From Durusdinium trenchii (taxonomy: Eukaryota > Sar > Dinophyceae > Suessiales > Symbiodiniaceae): a DNA stretch of 64,000 bases. Shown in pieces: positions 1-9,889 of this stretch; the first letter of the stretch is position 1; each line of letters starts with the position of its first letter. Both the position numbers and the translations under genes were made by a program. The notes beneath the pieces are model-generated. The model did not search any database, was not told where the DNA came from, and saw nothing but the letters and a program-made list of their open reading frames with translations. The stretch lies in NCBI GenBank assembly GCA_963970005.1, contig CAXAMN010002903.1, positions 167,582 through 231,581 of the forward strand, given 5' to 3'.

Positions 1-692
1 TTGCATTTTGGGAAATACAGCGCCATCAACCATTTCAGACGTGCCTAGGAAGTGCACTCCAATCCAGAGAGCGTGCCTGCTCTTCGCCCTGCGGCCAGAC
101 AGCACCGTGGGTGCTCTTATGACGGTGGTGCAGGAAGGGATTGCAGGGGTTTGGACATCTTGGTAATGTTTCACCTAGGAGGGGGTACTGATATGAGACG
201 AAGGCTATTGTTTGGTGTGGAGTGTGGTCATATTCATCGGGACCGTTGCCTATGGCCACAGCCTTCTGCTGAAAGGAGAAATTGGGCACCTTCTTCTTGG
301 AGCCACCACCACTGGACTTGGAGGCAAGAAGTTTAAGCTCACATATGATGAGCATTGTGTAAGACAATTTGCAGGGCCAAAACTGCAATTTTGTCTAGCC
401 AAATATCGTAATGGGACTCCGACCAGCATGCCGGCTAGATTGAGCTCTTGTTGGTGTCTCCACATTCGGTGGGTTAACGCGGACTCAGAAGACTCAGACT
501 CACTTTAGAATTTCAGCATTCAAGACATGCACACAAACACACACGATTAAAGTTCTATTCCTTGTGACTTGAAACAGGTTTGCTACAAGGACTCCACTCC
601 ATCAATTCCGACCTTCGGCTGCCAATGGATGCAGTGTTTTGAAGCTCTGAGAGTTGACTTTGTGCTGCTTGCCACCACCATTCTTTGTCGAG
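1..692. other. Unassigned 5' stretch upstream of first recognised dynein exon
   Basis: No exon here could be tied to a known family. A short + strand reading frame around 212-400 encodes a hydrophobic stretch (VVIFIGTVAYGHSLLL) followed by a Gly/Thr-rich segment and could be an exon of something else, but it does not match dynein. The earlier dynein exons should lie here or upstream of the window. Confidence 0.4.
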
Positions 693-1068
693 GCTCATCT
701 ACATCCTGGCATCTGGAAGTGATCCTATGGCCGACATTCAGAAGCTTGCAGAAATGTTCTTTGGTCCTGCAACATGGGCAGCGAGCATTTGTTGATTGTT
801 TTCATGCGTCTCAATGATTGGCCACGTGATCCCAGAATTGGTCGTTGCTTACTGACCGATTCCGATAAAGCAAGCCATCTCTGTCAAGGCTTGACATGCT
901 GGCAAAGATCAATCCTATCAGCCTGGGTCAGGGACAAGGTCCAAAGGCGGGACATTTTATGCAGGTGAAAGACTTGCATGGAGAGATTATATAGAGATTT
1001 GAAGCAAACATCACCAGGCTATTGCCGGCATCAATGAAGGCTCTCAGTCCGGCAAGTGGGTCATCCTG
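693..1068 (+). CDS. Dynein exons 693-759, 908-964, 1018-1068 (AAA6 start)
   Basis: The first exon follows an AG at 691-692 and encodes LIYILASGSDPMADIQ, the dynein segment usually written as IF.LSPGaDP. The second (908-964) encodes INPISLGQGQGPKAGHFMQ and ends at a GT donor at 965. The third (1018-1068) encodes AIAGINEGSQSGKWVIL and is followed by GC at 1069; the family then continues with QNCHL, which is not seen directly. End of the first exon is approximate. Confidence 0.88.
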
Positions 1069-4000
1069 GCGACTTGATCAACTGCCCAAACGATGGACCC
1101 ACAGCATTCAGCACATTTTGAAACACCTGTAACTGTAACTGCTCAAGGCCCATACCTTTGGACATTTGCTTAAGTGATGCACTACACTAAAAGAACCACA
1201 CATTTAGGGTGACTACAGCTTGATAATGTGGTCGGTCCCACCCAAGGCTTCGTTTTGCAGGCTTCAGAAGTTCTGCCCTCATCATTCACACGAAGTCACT
1301 GTTTGGGACAGTCCGCTTCTTGCCTTGTGGGATCATGACAGGTTTTGCTGCAGAATTGTCACCTGGCGCCAAGTTTCATGCCAACGTTGGAATCGATCGC
1401 AGCAGCCTTAGACAGCTTGACTTGTTGCGCTGGGCCGATGGCAAGAGCCCAATTACAATACAGATCAGTGCAGTCCTAATGCACGTCCACGAGATTTTCA
1501 TGGCCACAGGTGGAAAAGATGGATCCAGAGAGCATGAATCAGGAGCTGATAAGAAGGGGAGTGAGACGTGTAACTAGGAACAAGTGCATCGCTTCTAGTA
1601 ACAAGTGCCTTACTAGTAGTAACAAGAAGCTACTAGGAACAAGTGCATCGCTTCTAGTAACTCGAGGATTGCATGGTTCGAGCAAGGGGCAATCGAGCAA
1701 TCGTGTATCGACAACTGATTGTGCTGATACGAATCGGTCCTGCCCAGTTAAGTTTGCCAATAATTTAGGAACCAAATCATTAGTGCGAGCGCGAGCTATC
1801 CTGCATCCTACCTAGAAGCTAACTTAGCCTAGTAACTCCCTTACTTAATTAAGTAGCAGCTGGCTCGAAACAAAAGGAGTTCGCTTTTTTTGCTACTCCA
1901 TTCGGTCTCAAGACTTTGCCGGTCCAGTCTTTTGGAGGATTTCCGATTGTGGCTCACTGCATGCCCGTCTCCAGCATTCCCAATCTCTATTTTGCAGATG
2001 GGTGGCTGTGCTTAAGCAGTTTCTACTTGCAAGCACCCGTCATCTGGAAGCGAGCTGGAGAATAGGATGAAGTCATAGCATGACAAGCTTTCTTTCCCGG
2101 GTCCCGGGTTCCACCACTCGCGAACGCAGAGCTTCCCACCTACCCGGTGTACAGAGGGAGTATGGGAGCTGTCGGCCGATTTGCCAAACCCTGCCACAAT
2201 CCAAGCACTAAGTCAATATCAAAGTGATCAAACAAACGAGCGGCCGATTACTAGTGACCAGCCTGTTCACGTGGACTGAACGTCCACCCCCAAAAAATGA
2301 ACGCATTGACTAAACACAAGGATCGTATTTCTTTTGCAAACCCTTTTTAGACTATGTGCTTCTCACTTTAAAATGGGTGTATTTTGTTCTGTTGTGGTGC
2401 CCTGTCGTGTTACACCTTCAGAGTTTTGGATCACGGGAAGGCTCCGTTCAATTTGCTTGGTTTCTGCTTCATCATTTTGGGAACTCCTCCTACTACCAGA
2501 CCAAGGATACAATATCAATCAAGCCATACCCTTGTTGAAACCCATGATATGCTCCCTACCTTAGTCGATATCCCCTGTCAAAGACTTCGACTGGTGCGGG
2601 TATTGCGCGGCGAAGCAGCTAAGGTATCAAGATGACCATCGAGCCACCGAAAGGTTTGAAGCAGGCCTTGCTTCGAGCATATTTGGGCTTCGACGAGGAA
2701 TGGCCCCTTGGTACAATGGCACTCTTGGTCGCCTTCATTGATTACTGTACTCGTAGGTTGATTCACCCCTCAATCGGAAGCATCTCTTTGTCGACAGCTG
2801 CAAAGGTTCAACAGTTGCGACAAGCCGAAGGAGTTCCACAAAATGTACCGTGTCAGCAAGACTTCTTCATGGCACTCTGGGATTAAAACAGATCATCCAA
2901 TGTCCTGAGGCTTTATGGCTTGTGCTTCTTCCATGGGCTTATCCTAGAACGCCGCGGCTTCGGTCCTGCAGGAAGCTAAGGTCTTGTCTCAGACTTTCCA
3001 GCTCTCTTTGATGAAGCTGATGAGACTCAGGTTGGTTGGAACGTAGCCTATGGGTTCTCAGAGCCTGATCGCGAGATTTCACGGCAGCAGCTACGAAATT
3101 TCCTGAACGAGTTCGAAGGAGTCACTTGGATCTTGAAGGGTCAAGGAACTCAACATCTATGTAAAGGGGCTCCTGTATTGATGTAGTTGATTTTGATCGA
3201 GCAATTCACTTAGCTTCAGCTTCTGCTCTCTGCACTCAACTTTTGTTCGGCACTAAGGTGCCATATGCAGCCCTGAACTACATGGGCTCAGAGGCGAACT
3301 ATGGTGGCCGAGTCACAGACAACCAGGACTAGAGTCTTGACGGATATTCCAACTTTTCAGGTTCAGGTGGAAATAGCTTTCTACTAGTAGGAACCATCGC
3401 CAGTAGGTTGGAGGCCATCGCTAGTAGGTGTAGGAATACAGATAGATAGATAGATAGATAGATTGTACAGAGTTGAGATTGGCAGGACAGGCGGCTTATC
3501 ATCACCATCTTGCAGGACGACCTTGTGCCTTTCATGACAAATGTCATCACATCACCTTCACTGCGTGGTTGCAGGATTTCTACACATCCAAGATTCTAGA
3601 TGATGACTACAAGTTCTCAATCTCGGGCATCACGCCTCAGTATATTGCTGTGCCAAGTTTCTTTGTGGGTAAAGACTCCAAGACCGTGCGACTGAGGTAT
3701 TTACTTTGCACCAAAGGCCCCTGAATCCTTGAACTTCTACTTGGACCAAATCAGGCAGCTGGTGTCCAGACAGAAATGCTGCAAACGAGAGAATCTTCAC
3801 AGTATCCTTGTCATTTAAGCATGGACCTAGCAGCTAGATTCGCAGATAGAAATGGAGAGCTGGAGAGATCATGCGAGCTTTTCTGTAGGTCACTTCCGAT
3901 CAGTACAACTCCAGAAGTGTTCTGGCTACACAACAATGCGAGCCTGACAGCGGCCTTGTCCTCAGCAACACCTAGCACACTTAGCATAAACAGCAGGGGT

Positions 4001-7000
4001 GGGACAGGGAGACTGCTCCGCTCTCAGGCGATCGATGAAGGCCTGTACATAGCAAGGCCATGTTGGGCATCGGGCCTTGGGTACATTGAGCACTAGCTGA
4101 AGTTTGGCTTGGTCGCGCAAGAGTGCTGGAACCCGCTTGAATGTCTTGAGTAGGGGAGCACAAGGCACCAATAAAGATTCCGAGCCGGGATTACAAAATT
4201 CCTTGAAGTTCTGTGAAGTGAGTGCCACGTATGACACCAATACTACGGTGCTTACATGATCGTATATGTCAACCAAGCACTTGCTGAGCTCCAAATACCT
4301 ACTACGTTTTTTTTCCTGTTGCTGATGATGAAGACTCCATGCCGAGAGTCAGATGGATGATTTGAATGAGGATAGTTTTTGAGCTCTCAGCTTGGAGTAA
4401 ACTTGCAGGAGTTGCTTGTCACTGATGAGCTCCTTTGGCCCTTTCCTCAGTTCCCACCATCCCTCGAGCGCACAACGAGATATGTAACTGAATTTGGATT
4501 CTTCGAGCTCCTTCGGCCCTTCGGCTTCTATGTTTCTCTTTCTTTTGAGGTGCCAGCGGTGCTACAGAGGATGATGACGAAGGAGTAAAAGTGAAGACGC
4601 CCGAGGAGTGGGACAAGAGATCTTGTGGACGACATTTTTAAAGATTATCAGTGCGGGGAGGTGAGGTAGGTAGTAGCTAGGTAGCTAGTAGAAGAGGTTG
4701 CTAGTACCTACAAGTAGCTACTACATATGGACGCAGGATTGCTCGTGCTTCTTCAAGGAAGCTTCCCCCGTCACCTTCCTTGAAGAAGAGCTCGCACTAA
4801 GGATTTGGTTTCTAGATTTTTAGGGAAACTTAACTATGACCATTCCAATACTTCGTTGTTTGGGAGGGGGTGGGCCGTGAAGCAGGTTAGGTAGCTAGTA
4901 CTGAGAGGTAGGTTTAACAAGCCATGGTCGAAACCGGTCGAATTTTTACCAAAACTCGGCGAGCTTTTTGGCAACACACCATTCGTTCTTGACTTTGCTT
5001 AGACATTGACATGTTTCTTGCAAACATTTGAGCGGTACTGAATATGTTTGGAAGAGGGATACTTTCTTTGTGCAGTATGCATGCCCGCTGTTGCTTTGTA
5101 TGCCTGGCGGCATTTGGCAGGAGAAATACTCAGAGATCGCGAATGAGATCGCGACGCGCATTCCCGCTTCTCAATTAGAAGCATATTTTTCAGCGAGTTC
5201 CTGCTACAGATGACAAATAAATCATCTTAAATACACATAAGTCACATAAACTAAAACTATTTTCATTTGGCACAGACACCTGCGTGATCAGTAAACCAAT
5301 CCAAGTGACGAACACATGCATTCTATCCTGAAGCTTGCATTTGTTCCTTTTCGTGACGGAGGAAGCCTTTGATTTGGGCCACGCACTTCGCACCTATCCA
5401 GTGCGCTATGATGAATGCCTCAACACTGTGCTGCACATGGAGCTGGGCAAGTTCAACAGGAGGGTGTTGTGCTTTTGTTTCTGCCGAAAACGAACTGTTT
5501 GAACGAATTGGATCAAATTATAGTGTGTGTGTACATATTGTAAGGGCTTCGCCCGGGTGCCGCCGACCCCTTTTCAAGAGGAGGTGCTGACCGTAGCACT
5601 TCCTGTGGACGGCCGCAGGTCTATCTGCGTGGCTNNNNNNNNNNNNNNNNNNNNNNNNNNNNNNNNNNNNNNNNNNNNNNNNNNNNNNNNNNNNNNNNNN
5701 NNNNNNNNNNNNNNNNNNNNNNNNNNNNNNNNNNNNNNNNNNNNNNNNNNNNNNNNNNNNNNNNNNNNNNNNNNNNNNNNNNNNNNNNNNNNNNNNNNNN
5801 NNNNNNNNNNNNNNNNNNNNNNNNNNNNNNNNNNNNNNNNNNNNNNNNNNNNNNNNNNNNNNNNNNNNNNNNNNNNNNNNNNNNNNNNNNNNNNNNNNNN
5901 NNNNNNNNNNNNNNNNNNNNNNNNNNNNNNNNNNNNNNNNNNNNNNNNNNNNNNNNNNNNNNNNNNNNNNNNNNNNNNNNNNNNNNNNNNNNNNNNNNNN
6001 NNNNNNNNNNNNNNNNNNNNNNNNNNNNNNNNNNNNNNNNNNNNNNNNNNNNNNNNNNNNNNNNNAGGCTGCGATGCAGGAGTAGGCCAAAGGCGCTGGG
6101 AAGGGTTTGAAGTCGCGGGGGAGGGTTTGAAGGCGGTGCAAAATGCGTAACGTCGCTTTTGGAAGCCCATAAGAAGAGAAGAGGCAGGCCTGCGATGCAG
6201 GAGTAGGCCAAAGGCGCTGGGAAGGGTTTGAAGCCGCGGGCGGGGGTTTGAAGGCGGTCCAAAATGCCTAACGTCGCCTTCGGAAGCCCATAAGAAGAGA
6301 GGAGGCAGGCTTCGGACAGGCCACAGAGAGGCCGCAACAGGCCTGCCAGCTGCCGAGGAGCGTTTGAAGGCGGTCCAAAATGCCTAACGTCGCCTTCGGA
6401 AGCCCATAAGAAGAGAGGAGGCAGGCTTCGGACAGGCCACAGAGAGGCCGCAACAGGCCTGCCAGCTGCCGAGAGAGGAGGCAGGCCTTGGACAGGCCAC
6501 AGAGAGGCCGCAGCAGGCCTGCCAGCTGGCGAGGCCTCGGACAGGCCTTTGGAAGTGCTTGGAAGGGTTCTGCTAGGCTTGGCCAACTGCTTCACCCTGC
6601 GGTGTCCCAGGCGCCTCCCCGCCTAGGCTTTGGCTATAGGCCGGGGTCGGCGGATATATATATATATATATACATATGCATCCAGTATAATTACTATCGA
6701 TGCCTCTTGATGTTGTTTCTGGTGATACAAGAATAGCACTTGTGAGGGAATAAAGCCAGAGAGAAAGCAGGGCATGTCCTTTTTTGTTTATGCTCAGAGT
6801 GCTTTGTGTTTGCAGGTTGCTGAACCGAATCAAGGGCACCTGCAGCAACTTGATAAAGGCTGCATGGCATTTTTTTCCAAGGAACCGATTTAAGTCAGCT
6901 GTAAGCATATCCTATGTCCCCTCTATCTTCATTGTATAGGCTACATTTTTCTTTTTAAATACCATGCCGACATCGTGCATACCATTGATTGATTTCCTCA

Positions 7001-9889
7001 TTCCAAAGGTAGGCTGTTCAGCTGAAAGCAGGAACTTAGCCATGCTTGCAGGCAGTGAAGGGTTTGGTGGTCTTCTCACCAGAACTGGAAGCAGTGGCTG
7101 ATGGATGTGCCTTCGGTGCATGCTTTATGCCCCTGTGTCCAATTTGCCTTGATCTGGAAAGGGAAGAGCTAGGAGAGCTGGAAGCAATCAGGTCTGACCA
7201 ACAAGATTCCTGGACCTTGGATGGGCGTGTCCTACCCATCATTGAAGCCGCAGGAAGCTGAGACACTTTCACACCGGAGACATTGCCTACTTTTGTCCCT
7301 TTCTTTACCTAGAAAGACTACAAACAAATCAAACAATGTCTCCATATTTTTATCCCGTGACAATAAAATGGTCATATTATTTGCATTTGCATTGTCCTGA
7401 GGCTGCAGTCCTATGTGGATGCAACCCGGACCCAACAAATTTAAGCAAATACAGATTCAAATGAATGCAACACATCGAATCCTGCTCCTATGAACGTGAA
7501 CATGTTTGCATTCTTGCAGTCCTTCCAATCACAATTTTATCCTGTTCCAATGCTTGCAGTGCTGTCCTGATCCCCTTGTTGCAATTGTGAATGGACTTAG
7601 GATTTCCTTTTGCGTTTGAAGTTCATGAACAACTGGATCAAGGAGACCCAAACACTTTCAACGCCGTGCCCGATTTGCTTGCTGCAAATCTTTTCGGCTG
7701 CGAAAGCATTTTGTTTTCACACTGGACTTCCGTGCTACTAGTGCTAGGATGGAATCCCATACATGTTCTGGTTCAGCGCCTACTTCTTCCAGCAGGTTCT
7801 GCTGCTGCTTGATTTGGCGCTTCTAAACAGTTAGGTGATCAGCTGACGAGGGACGAGAGAAAGCAAGTGTTTGGGTCCAAAGACTTGCTTTTTCCTTCTT
7901 TTTGGTTGCCAAGTCCATGTGCCTCTTGCAAGTCGAACGATCCGGTTCTGTGAGGCATTCTTGACAGGTGTGCTGCAGAACTTCGCGCGAACGGAATCCT
8001 TGCTGCACACGAATTTGGCTTTGTATTCAATTAGCTTGCCGATGTAAAGGGGTGAGGCGTTCGCTTGTGACGGTATTTTTCTCGTCGCTTGTGACGCTAA
8101 TTTTTTCGTAGCACGCCCCACCCCACCCCACCCATGATGTTGGTGATGCTGGTTGTCGTCGCAAGTGGTCGGAAAAACATGGTCGTCGCAAGTGATCGGC
8201 AAACTGTCGTCGCAAGTGAATGGTGGACCACGTAAAGGTAGCATGTCAAAAGTATATATATATATATATATACATATGTGTGTAGTTTTTTTTTGAGTCT
8301 TATTGGTTGGACCTGTTTGACCTCTCAGGACAAGATTGCCATTGATCGCTGCATTTGGAACTTCGAGGCTGCAACCTAAGAGTTGAGAGTTAATTAGTAG
8401 CTACGTCAGTCCGCCGTTTTTGTGTGAATAGCGAAAATTTGACCTGGCATTGCGTGGAAGGTCTTGAAAGCTGCATTCAAGCCAGAAGAGTACCCAGCGA
8501 AGGCACCCAATACCATTTTATTTAGGTGCTAGCTAACACGTGATTGTTTCCGTCATGATGTTGACAGGGTGCCTACATCAACGGCATGTTCATGTCCGGA
8601 GCTCGCTGGGATGATGACAACATGTGCATTGAGGATTCCTTCCCGAAGGCTCGACGCATGTGTGTGTGGGTGTACCACTCTGGAGGGACAACTCTTCACT
8701 GGGAATGTGCAATGTAAAGCGACAGGCTTGAGGCCTGCAAAGTGATTACAGTACCTGATTACCTTGTTATACAGCAGACACCTTCCACTCATCCCCAATT
8801 CTGACCTTGAATCTCTATGCAGTTTTGTCACATGTTGTGCAAACATTTGTGCAGAGTCAAGACCTGCACGGCAGGGTTTCGTGTGTCATCATTTACTTGG
8901 TGCGAACTATCAAAAATTGCTCGAGATTTCCGATTCGTGAGTGTGTGATAGTTTGATAGTTTAATTTTTTAAAGACTTTTGTTTGGTCTTGAGTCTTGCA
9001 GTTGCAGTTCAAGTACTTTGGTCGGCAAAAGCTGACCACTTTCGACTGTCGAAGTTTGGCTACGTTGGAGGTACTTTGGGCCGAAATGTCCCCCGTATGG
9101 CTGAAGCCAGTCGAGGGCTTTGGACACGTAGTGACAGTGTTCAACATGTAGTACACGCGCACATGGATTGGAGTCAAGTCACTTTGCTGGCGGCAACAGT
9201 CTCTTGCTAATGCTTTGAGGTGGAGAAGCAAGAAGATGCCCACAACTATGACAAGCTCTACAACGCTGCTCAGCCCAACAAGAATATATATATAGTTATT
9301 ACTTGGAATCCTGGGTGTCTGACTCAAACGGCTCAATGTTGCTTCAAGACAGTGTCTTTTGTTGTCGGATTCTCTGGGACCTGTTCTTTCGTCATGAGGC
9401 TCCCATCTACAAAACGTCTGAGCGCAAGGGCGTATTGTCAACAAGCCGCTTGACCTTGGCAAAGCTAAACATGTCGTAACAAGAGCACAAGGTGTTGACA
9501 ATGGTTCATGCAGAAGAAGCCAGGATATACTGAGATACCTAGCGGAATTTAATATTGCAGAGAGACAGGACATATGGCATATGCGGGAAGGAGAACAAGA
9601 TTCGCTTAGGTGGTCACTCTTCCAACTTCATTATGTACCTTGCCATTCCTCATTCTTGCAACGGTGTTCACAGAAGCTTGGCTGTGCTTTTATGACCTGC
9701 AAGCAGGGCAGCTCAACAAAACCTAGGAAAGAACACCATTCCTGCAGCAAACTCACCTGTTTCCTTGCATATTCAAGCGATGTGATCGCCAAGCTCCCGA
9801 GCCGCCACTCCAGAGTTGTAGCTTGTGGCCGAGGCGAAGAATTCTGGACGAAGCGAGGAGTTGCGCTCATTTCGCAGACGGATGACTAA
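693..9889 (+). CDS. Dynein heavy chain, 3' part of gene (AAA6 end to C-terminus), about 27 micro-exons
   Basis: Dynein heavy chains are the motor subunits of axonemal or cytoplasmic dynein; ATP-driven AAA+ rings walk along microtubules. The sequence shows, in correct family order, exons encoding LIYILASGSDPM, SLGQGQGPKA, FRLWLTACPSPAFP, KMTIEPPKGL, LCFFHGLILERRGFGP, NYGGRVTD, TPEVFWLHNNA, YPVRYDECLNTVLHMEL, AVKGLVVFSPELE, GVSYPSLKP, FWFSAYFF, AFLTGVLQNFAR, GARWDDD, APIYKTSERKGVLST and WTKRGVALISQ before a TAA at 9887-9889. These are hallmark segments of the region after AAA5 and of the C-terminal domain. Exons are about 30-100 nt and are interrupted by introns with GC, GA or GT donors. The gene starts upstream of the window. 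Axonemal type is likely but subclass is not determined. No exon for the usual LQNCHL segment was found between 1069 and 1937, so either it was missed or the copy is damaged. Confidence 0.92.
1069..1937. other. Dynein intronic stretch with dispersed repeats
   Basis: No convincing dynein exon was read here although the family needs one (QNCHLA...WM..LE). The stretch holds an array of CTAGTAG/TAGTAACAAG repeats at about 1575-1680 and a copy of the palindromic modular repeat at 1769-1860 (ending in TTACTTAATTAAGTA). Confidence 0.6.
1769..1860 (+). repeat. Modular palindromic repeat, copy A
   Basis: Shares, in order, the blocks ACCAAATCATTAGTGCGAGC, ATCCTGCATCCTACCTAGAA, TAACTTAGCCTAGTA and CTTACTTAATTAAGTAG with copies at 23911-24050, 36043-36160 and 36999-37120, and in reverse orientation at 4729-4818. 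It lies in a dynein intron. No coding capacity; MITE-like or intron-derived is possible. Confidence 0.75.
1938..2697 (+). CDS. Dynein exons 1938-2001 and 2624-2697
   Basis: Exon 1938-2001 encodes DFRLWLTACPSPAFPISILQ, the strongly conserved FRLWLTs.P...FP..vLQ segment. Its last codon is split: G at 2001 joins GT at 2624 to give glycine, followed by IKMTIEPPKGLKQALLRAY, the conserved KMT.EPPKGL segment. The intron (2002-2623) starts with GT. The second exon ends near GAG at 2697 and is followed by GA, an apparent GA-AG intron. Reading frame is continuous across the junction. Confidence 0.9.
2892..3326 (+). CDS. Dynein exons 2892-2967, 3031-3120, 3258-3326
   Basis: The three exons encode LRLYGLCFFHGLILERRGFGP, then VGWNVAYGFSEPDREIS, then VPYAALNYMGSEANYGGRV plus TDNQ. 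They match the family pattern LcFFHA..qER..FGP.GWN..Y.F and ....NYGGRVTDd.D. Donors are GC at 2968, GT at 3121 and GA at 3327; acceptors are AG followed by G or A. All three join in frame. Confidence 0.92.
3430..3466. repeat. GATA microsatellite in dynein intron
   Basis: About six tandem GATA units lie in the intron between the dynein exons ending at 3326 and starting at 3486. A short CTAGTAGG-type repeat precedes it (about 3380-3430). Confidence 0.85.
3486..3952 (+). CDS. Dynein exons 3486-3515, 3575-3626, 3697-3763, 3889-3952
   Basis: The first exon is only 30 nt and encodes DRRLIITILQ; it follows a GA-AG intron and is followed by a 59-nt GA-AG intron. The next encodes DFYTSKILDDDYKFSIS and joins across a 70-nt GC-AG intron to GIYFAPKAPESLNFYLDQI. 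The last encodes SLPISTTPEVFWLHNNASL, matching the family P.PEVFGLH.NA segment. Phases agree at all junctions. Confidence 0.92.
3953..5120. other. Dynein intronic stretch with repeats
   Basis: No dynein exon was recognised, although the family has about 40-60 further residues here, so small exons may have been missed. An inverted copy of the modular repeat lies at 4729-4818, with GTAGCTAG-type repeats at about 4660-4730. Confidence 0.55.
4729..4818 (-). repeat. Modular palindromic repeat, copy B (reverse orientation)
   Basis: The reverse complement reads CCAAATCCTTAGTGCGAGC, then a hairpin whose arms contain CTTCTTCAAGGAAG and CTTCCTTGAAGAAG, then GAGCAATCCTGCGTCC. These are the same blocks as in the + strand copies, with the TTACTTAATTAAGTA end missing. 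Confidence 0.7.
5121..5459 (+). CDS. Dynein exons 5121-5165 and 5362-5459
   Basis: Exon 5121-5165 encodes EKYSEIANEIATRIP and is followed by a GC donor. Exon 5362-5459 encodes EAFDLGHALRTYPVRYDE followed by CLNTVLHMELGKFN, matching the dynein C-terminal pattern YP..Y.eSmNTVL.QE..RFN. It ends within an Arg codon (AG) that is completed by G at 6816, across a GA-AG intron that contains the assembly gap. Confidence 0.92.
5635..6065. other. Assembly gap (431 N)
   Basis: Undetermined bases inside the dynein intron 5460-6815. The right edge is a tandem repeat, so the gap is probably unresolved array. ORFs translated across it are artefacts. Confidence 0.99.
6066..6540. repeat. Tandem repeat array next to the assembly gap
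   Basis: A unit beginning TGCGATGCAGGAGTAGGCC recurs after 121 bp (6070 and 6191). A second overlapping register beginning GTTTGAAGGCGGTCC recurs after 116 bp (6246 and 6362). Units include AACGTCGCCTTCGGAAGCCC and GGACAGGCCACAGAGAGGCC. The array borders the gap and probably extends into it. Confidence 0.9.
6816..7253 (+). CDS. Dynein exons 6816-6858, 7052-7103, 7192-7253
   Basis: Exon 6816-6858 encodes LLNRIKGTCSNLIK and joins (GC-AG intron) to AVKGLVVFSPELEAVAD at 7052-7103, then (GA-AG intron) to GLTNKIPGPWMGVSYPSLKP at 7192-7253. This reproduces the C-terminal motif series N.LL..i..sl..L..AikGLvvMS.ELE...nk.P..W...SYPSLKPL. Confidence 0.93.
7601..8367 (+). CDS. Dynein exons 7601-7642, 7748-7795, 7955-7993, 8329-8367
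   Basis: Encoded segments are DFLLRLKFMNNWIK, DGIPYMFWFSAYFFQQ, AFLTGVLQNFART and DKIAIDRCIWNFE. Together they match the family segment R..F...W...G.P..FW..gFFfpQ.FLTg.LQn.AR...i.ID. Each exon is 39-48 nt and a whole number of codons. Donors are GA, GT, GA and GC in order. Confidence 0.93.
8253..8271. repeat. TA microsatellite
   Basis: Alternating TA tract in a dynein intron. Similar tracts occur at about 6653-6672 and 23440-23458. Confidence 0.9.
8461..9115 (+). CDS. Dynein exons 8461-8502, 8578-8658, 9071-9115
   Basis: Encoded segments are VLKAAFKPEEYPAK, then GAYINGMFMSGARWDDD with NMCIEDSFPK, then VLWAEMSPVWLKPVE. These match the terminal part of dynein heavy chains (GvYi.GlflEGArWd......s.pk.Lf..mPvi..kP). 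The first two exons are followed by GC donors. Confidence 0.92.
9226..9889 (+). CDS. Dynein terminal exons 9226-9255, 9399-9444, 9610-9650, 9834-9889
   Basis: Segments are KQEDAHNYD, APIYKTSERKGVLST, GHSSNFIMYLAIP and EEFWTKRGVALISQTDD followed by TAA. The pattern Y.CPvYKT..RrGtLST.GHStNFv..i.LP....hW..RGvALl is diagnostic of the dynein heavy chain C-terminus. The second and third exons join across a split Ser codon with a GC donor at 9445. Edges of the first and third exons are approximate. Confidence 0.92.

Noticed and set aside
4379-4616. ORFs around 4379-4616 as missing dynein exons
   Set aside because: The Phe/Pro-rich frame (FPQFPPSLERTTRYV) does not match any conserved dynein segment and lacks matching splice sites.
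5518-6595. Several 198-324 aa ORFs on both strands
   Set aside because: They run through 431 undetermined bases; only the flanks are real sequence and those are tandem repeat.
8893-9573. 226-aa ORF on the - strand
   Set aside because: It lies antisense to dynein exons (9071-9115, 9226-9255, 9399-9444) that match the family in order; no domain of its own.
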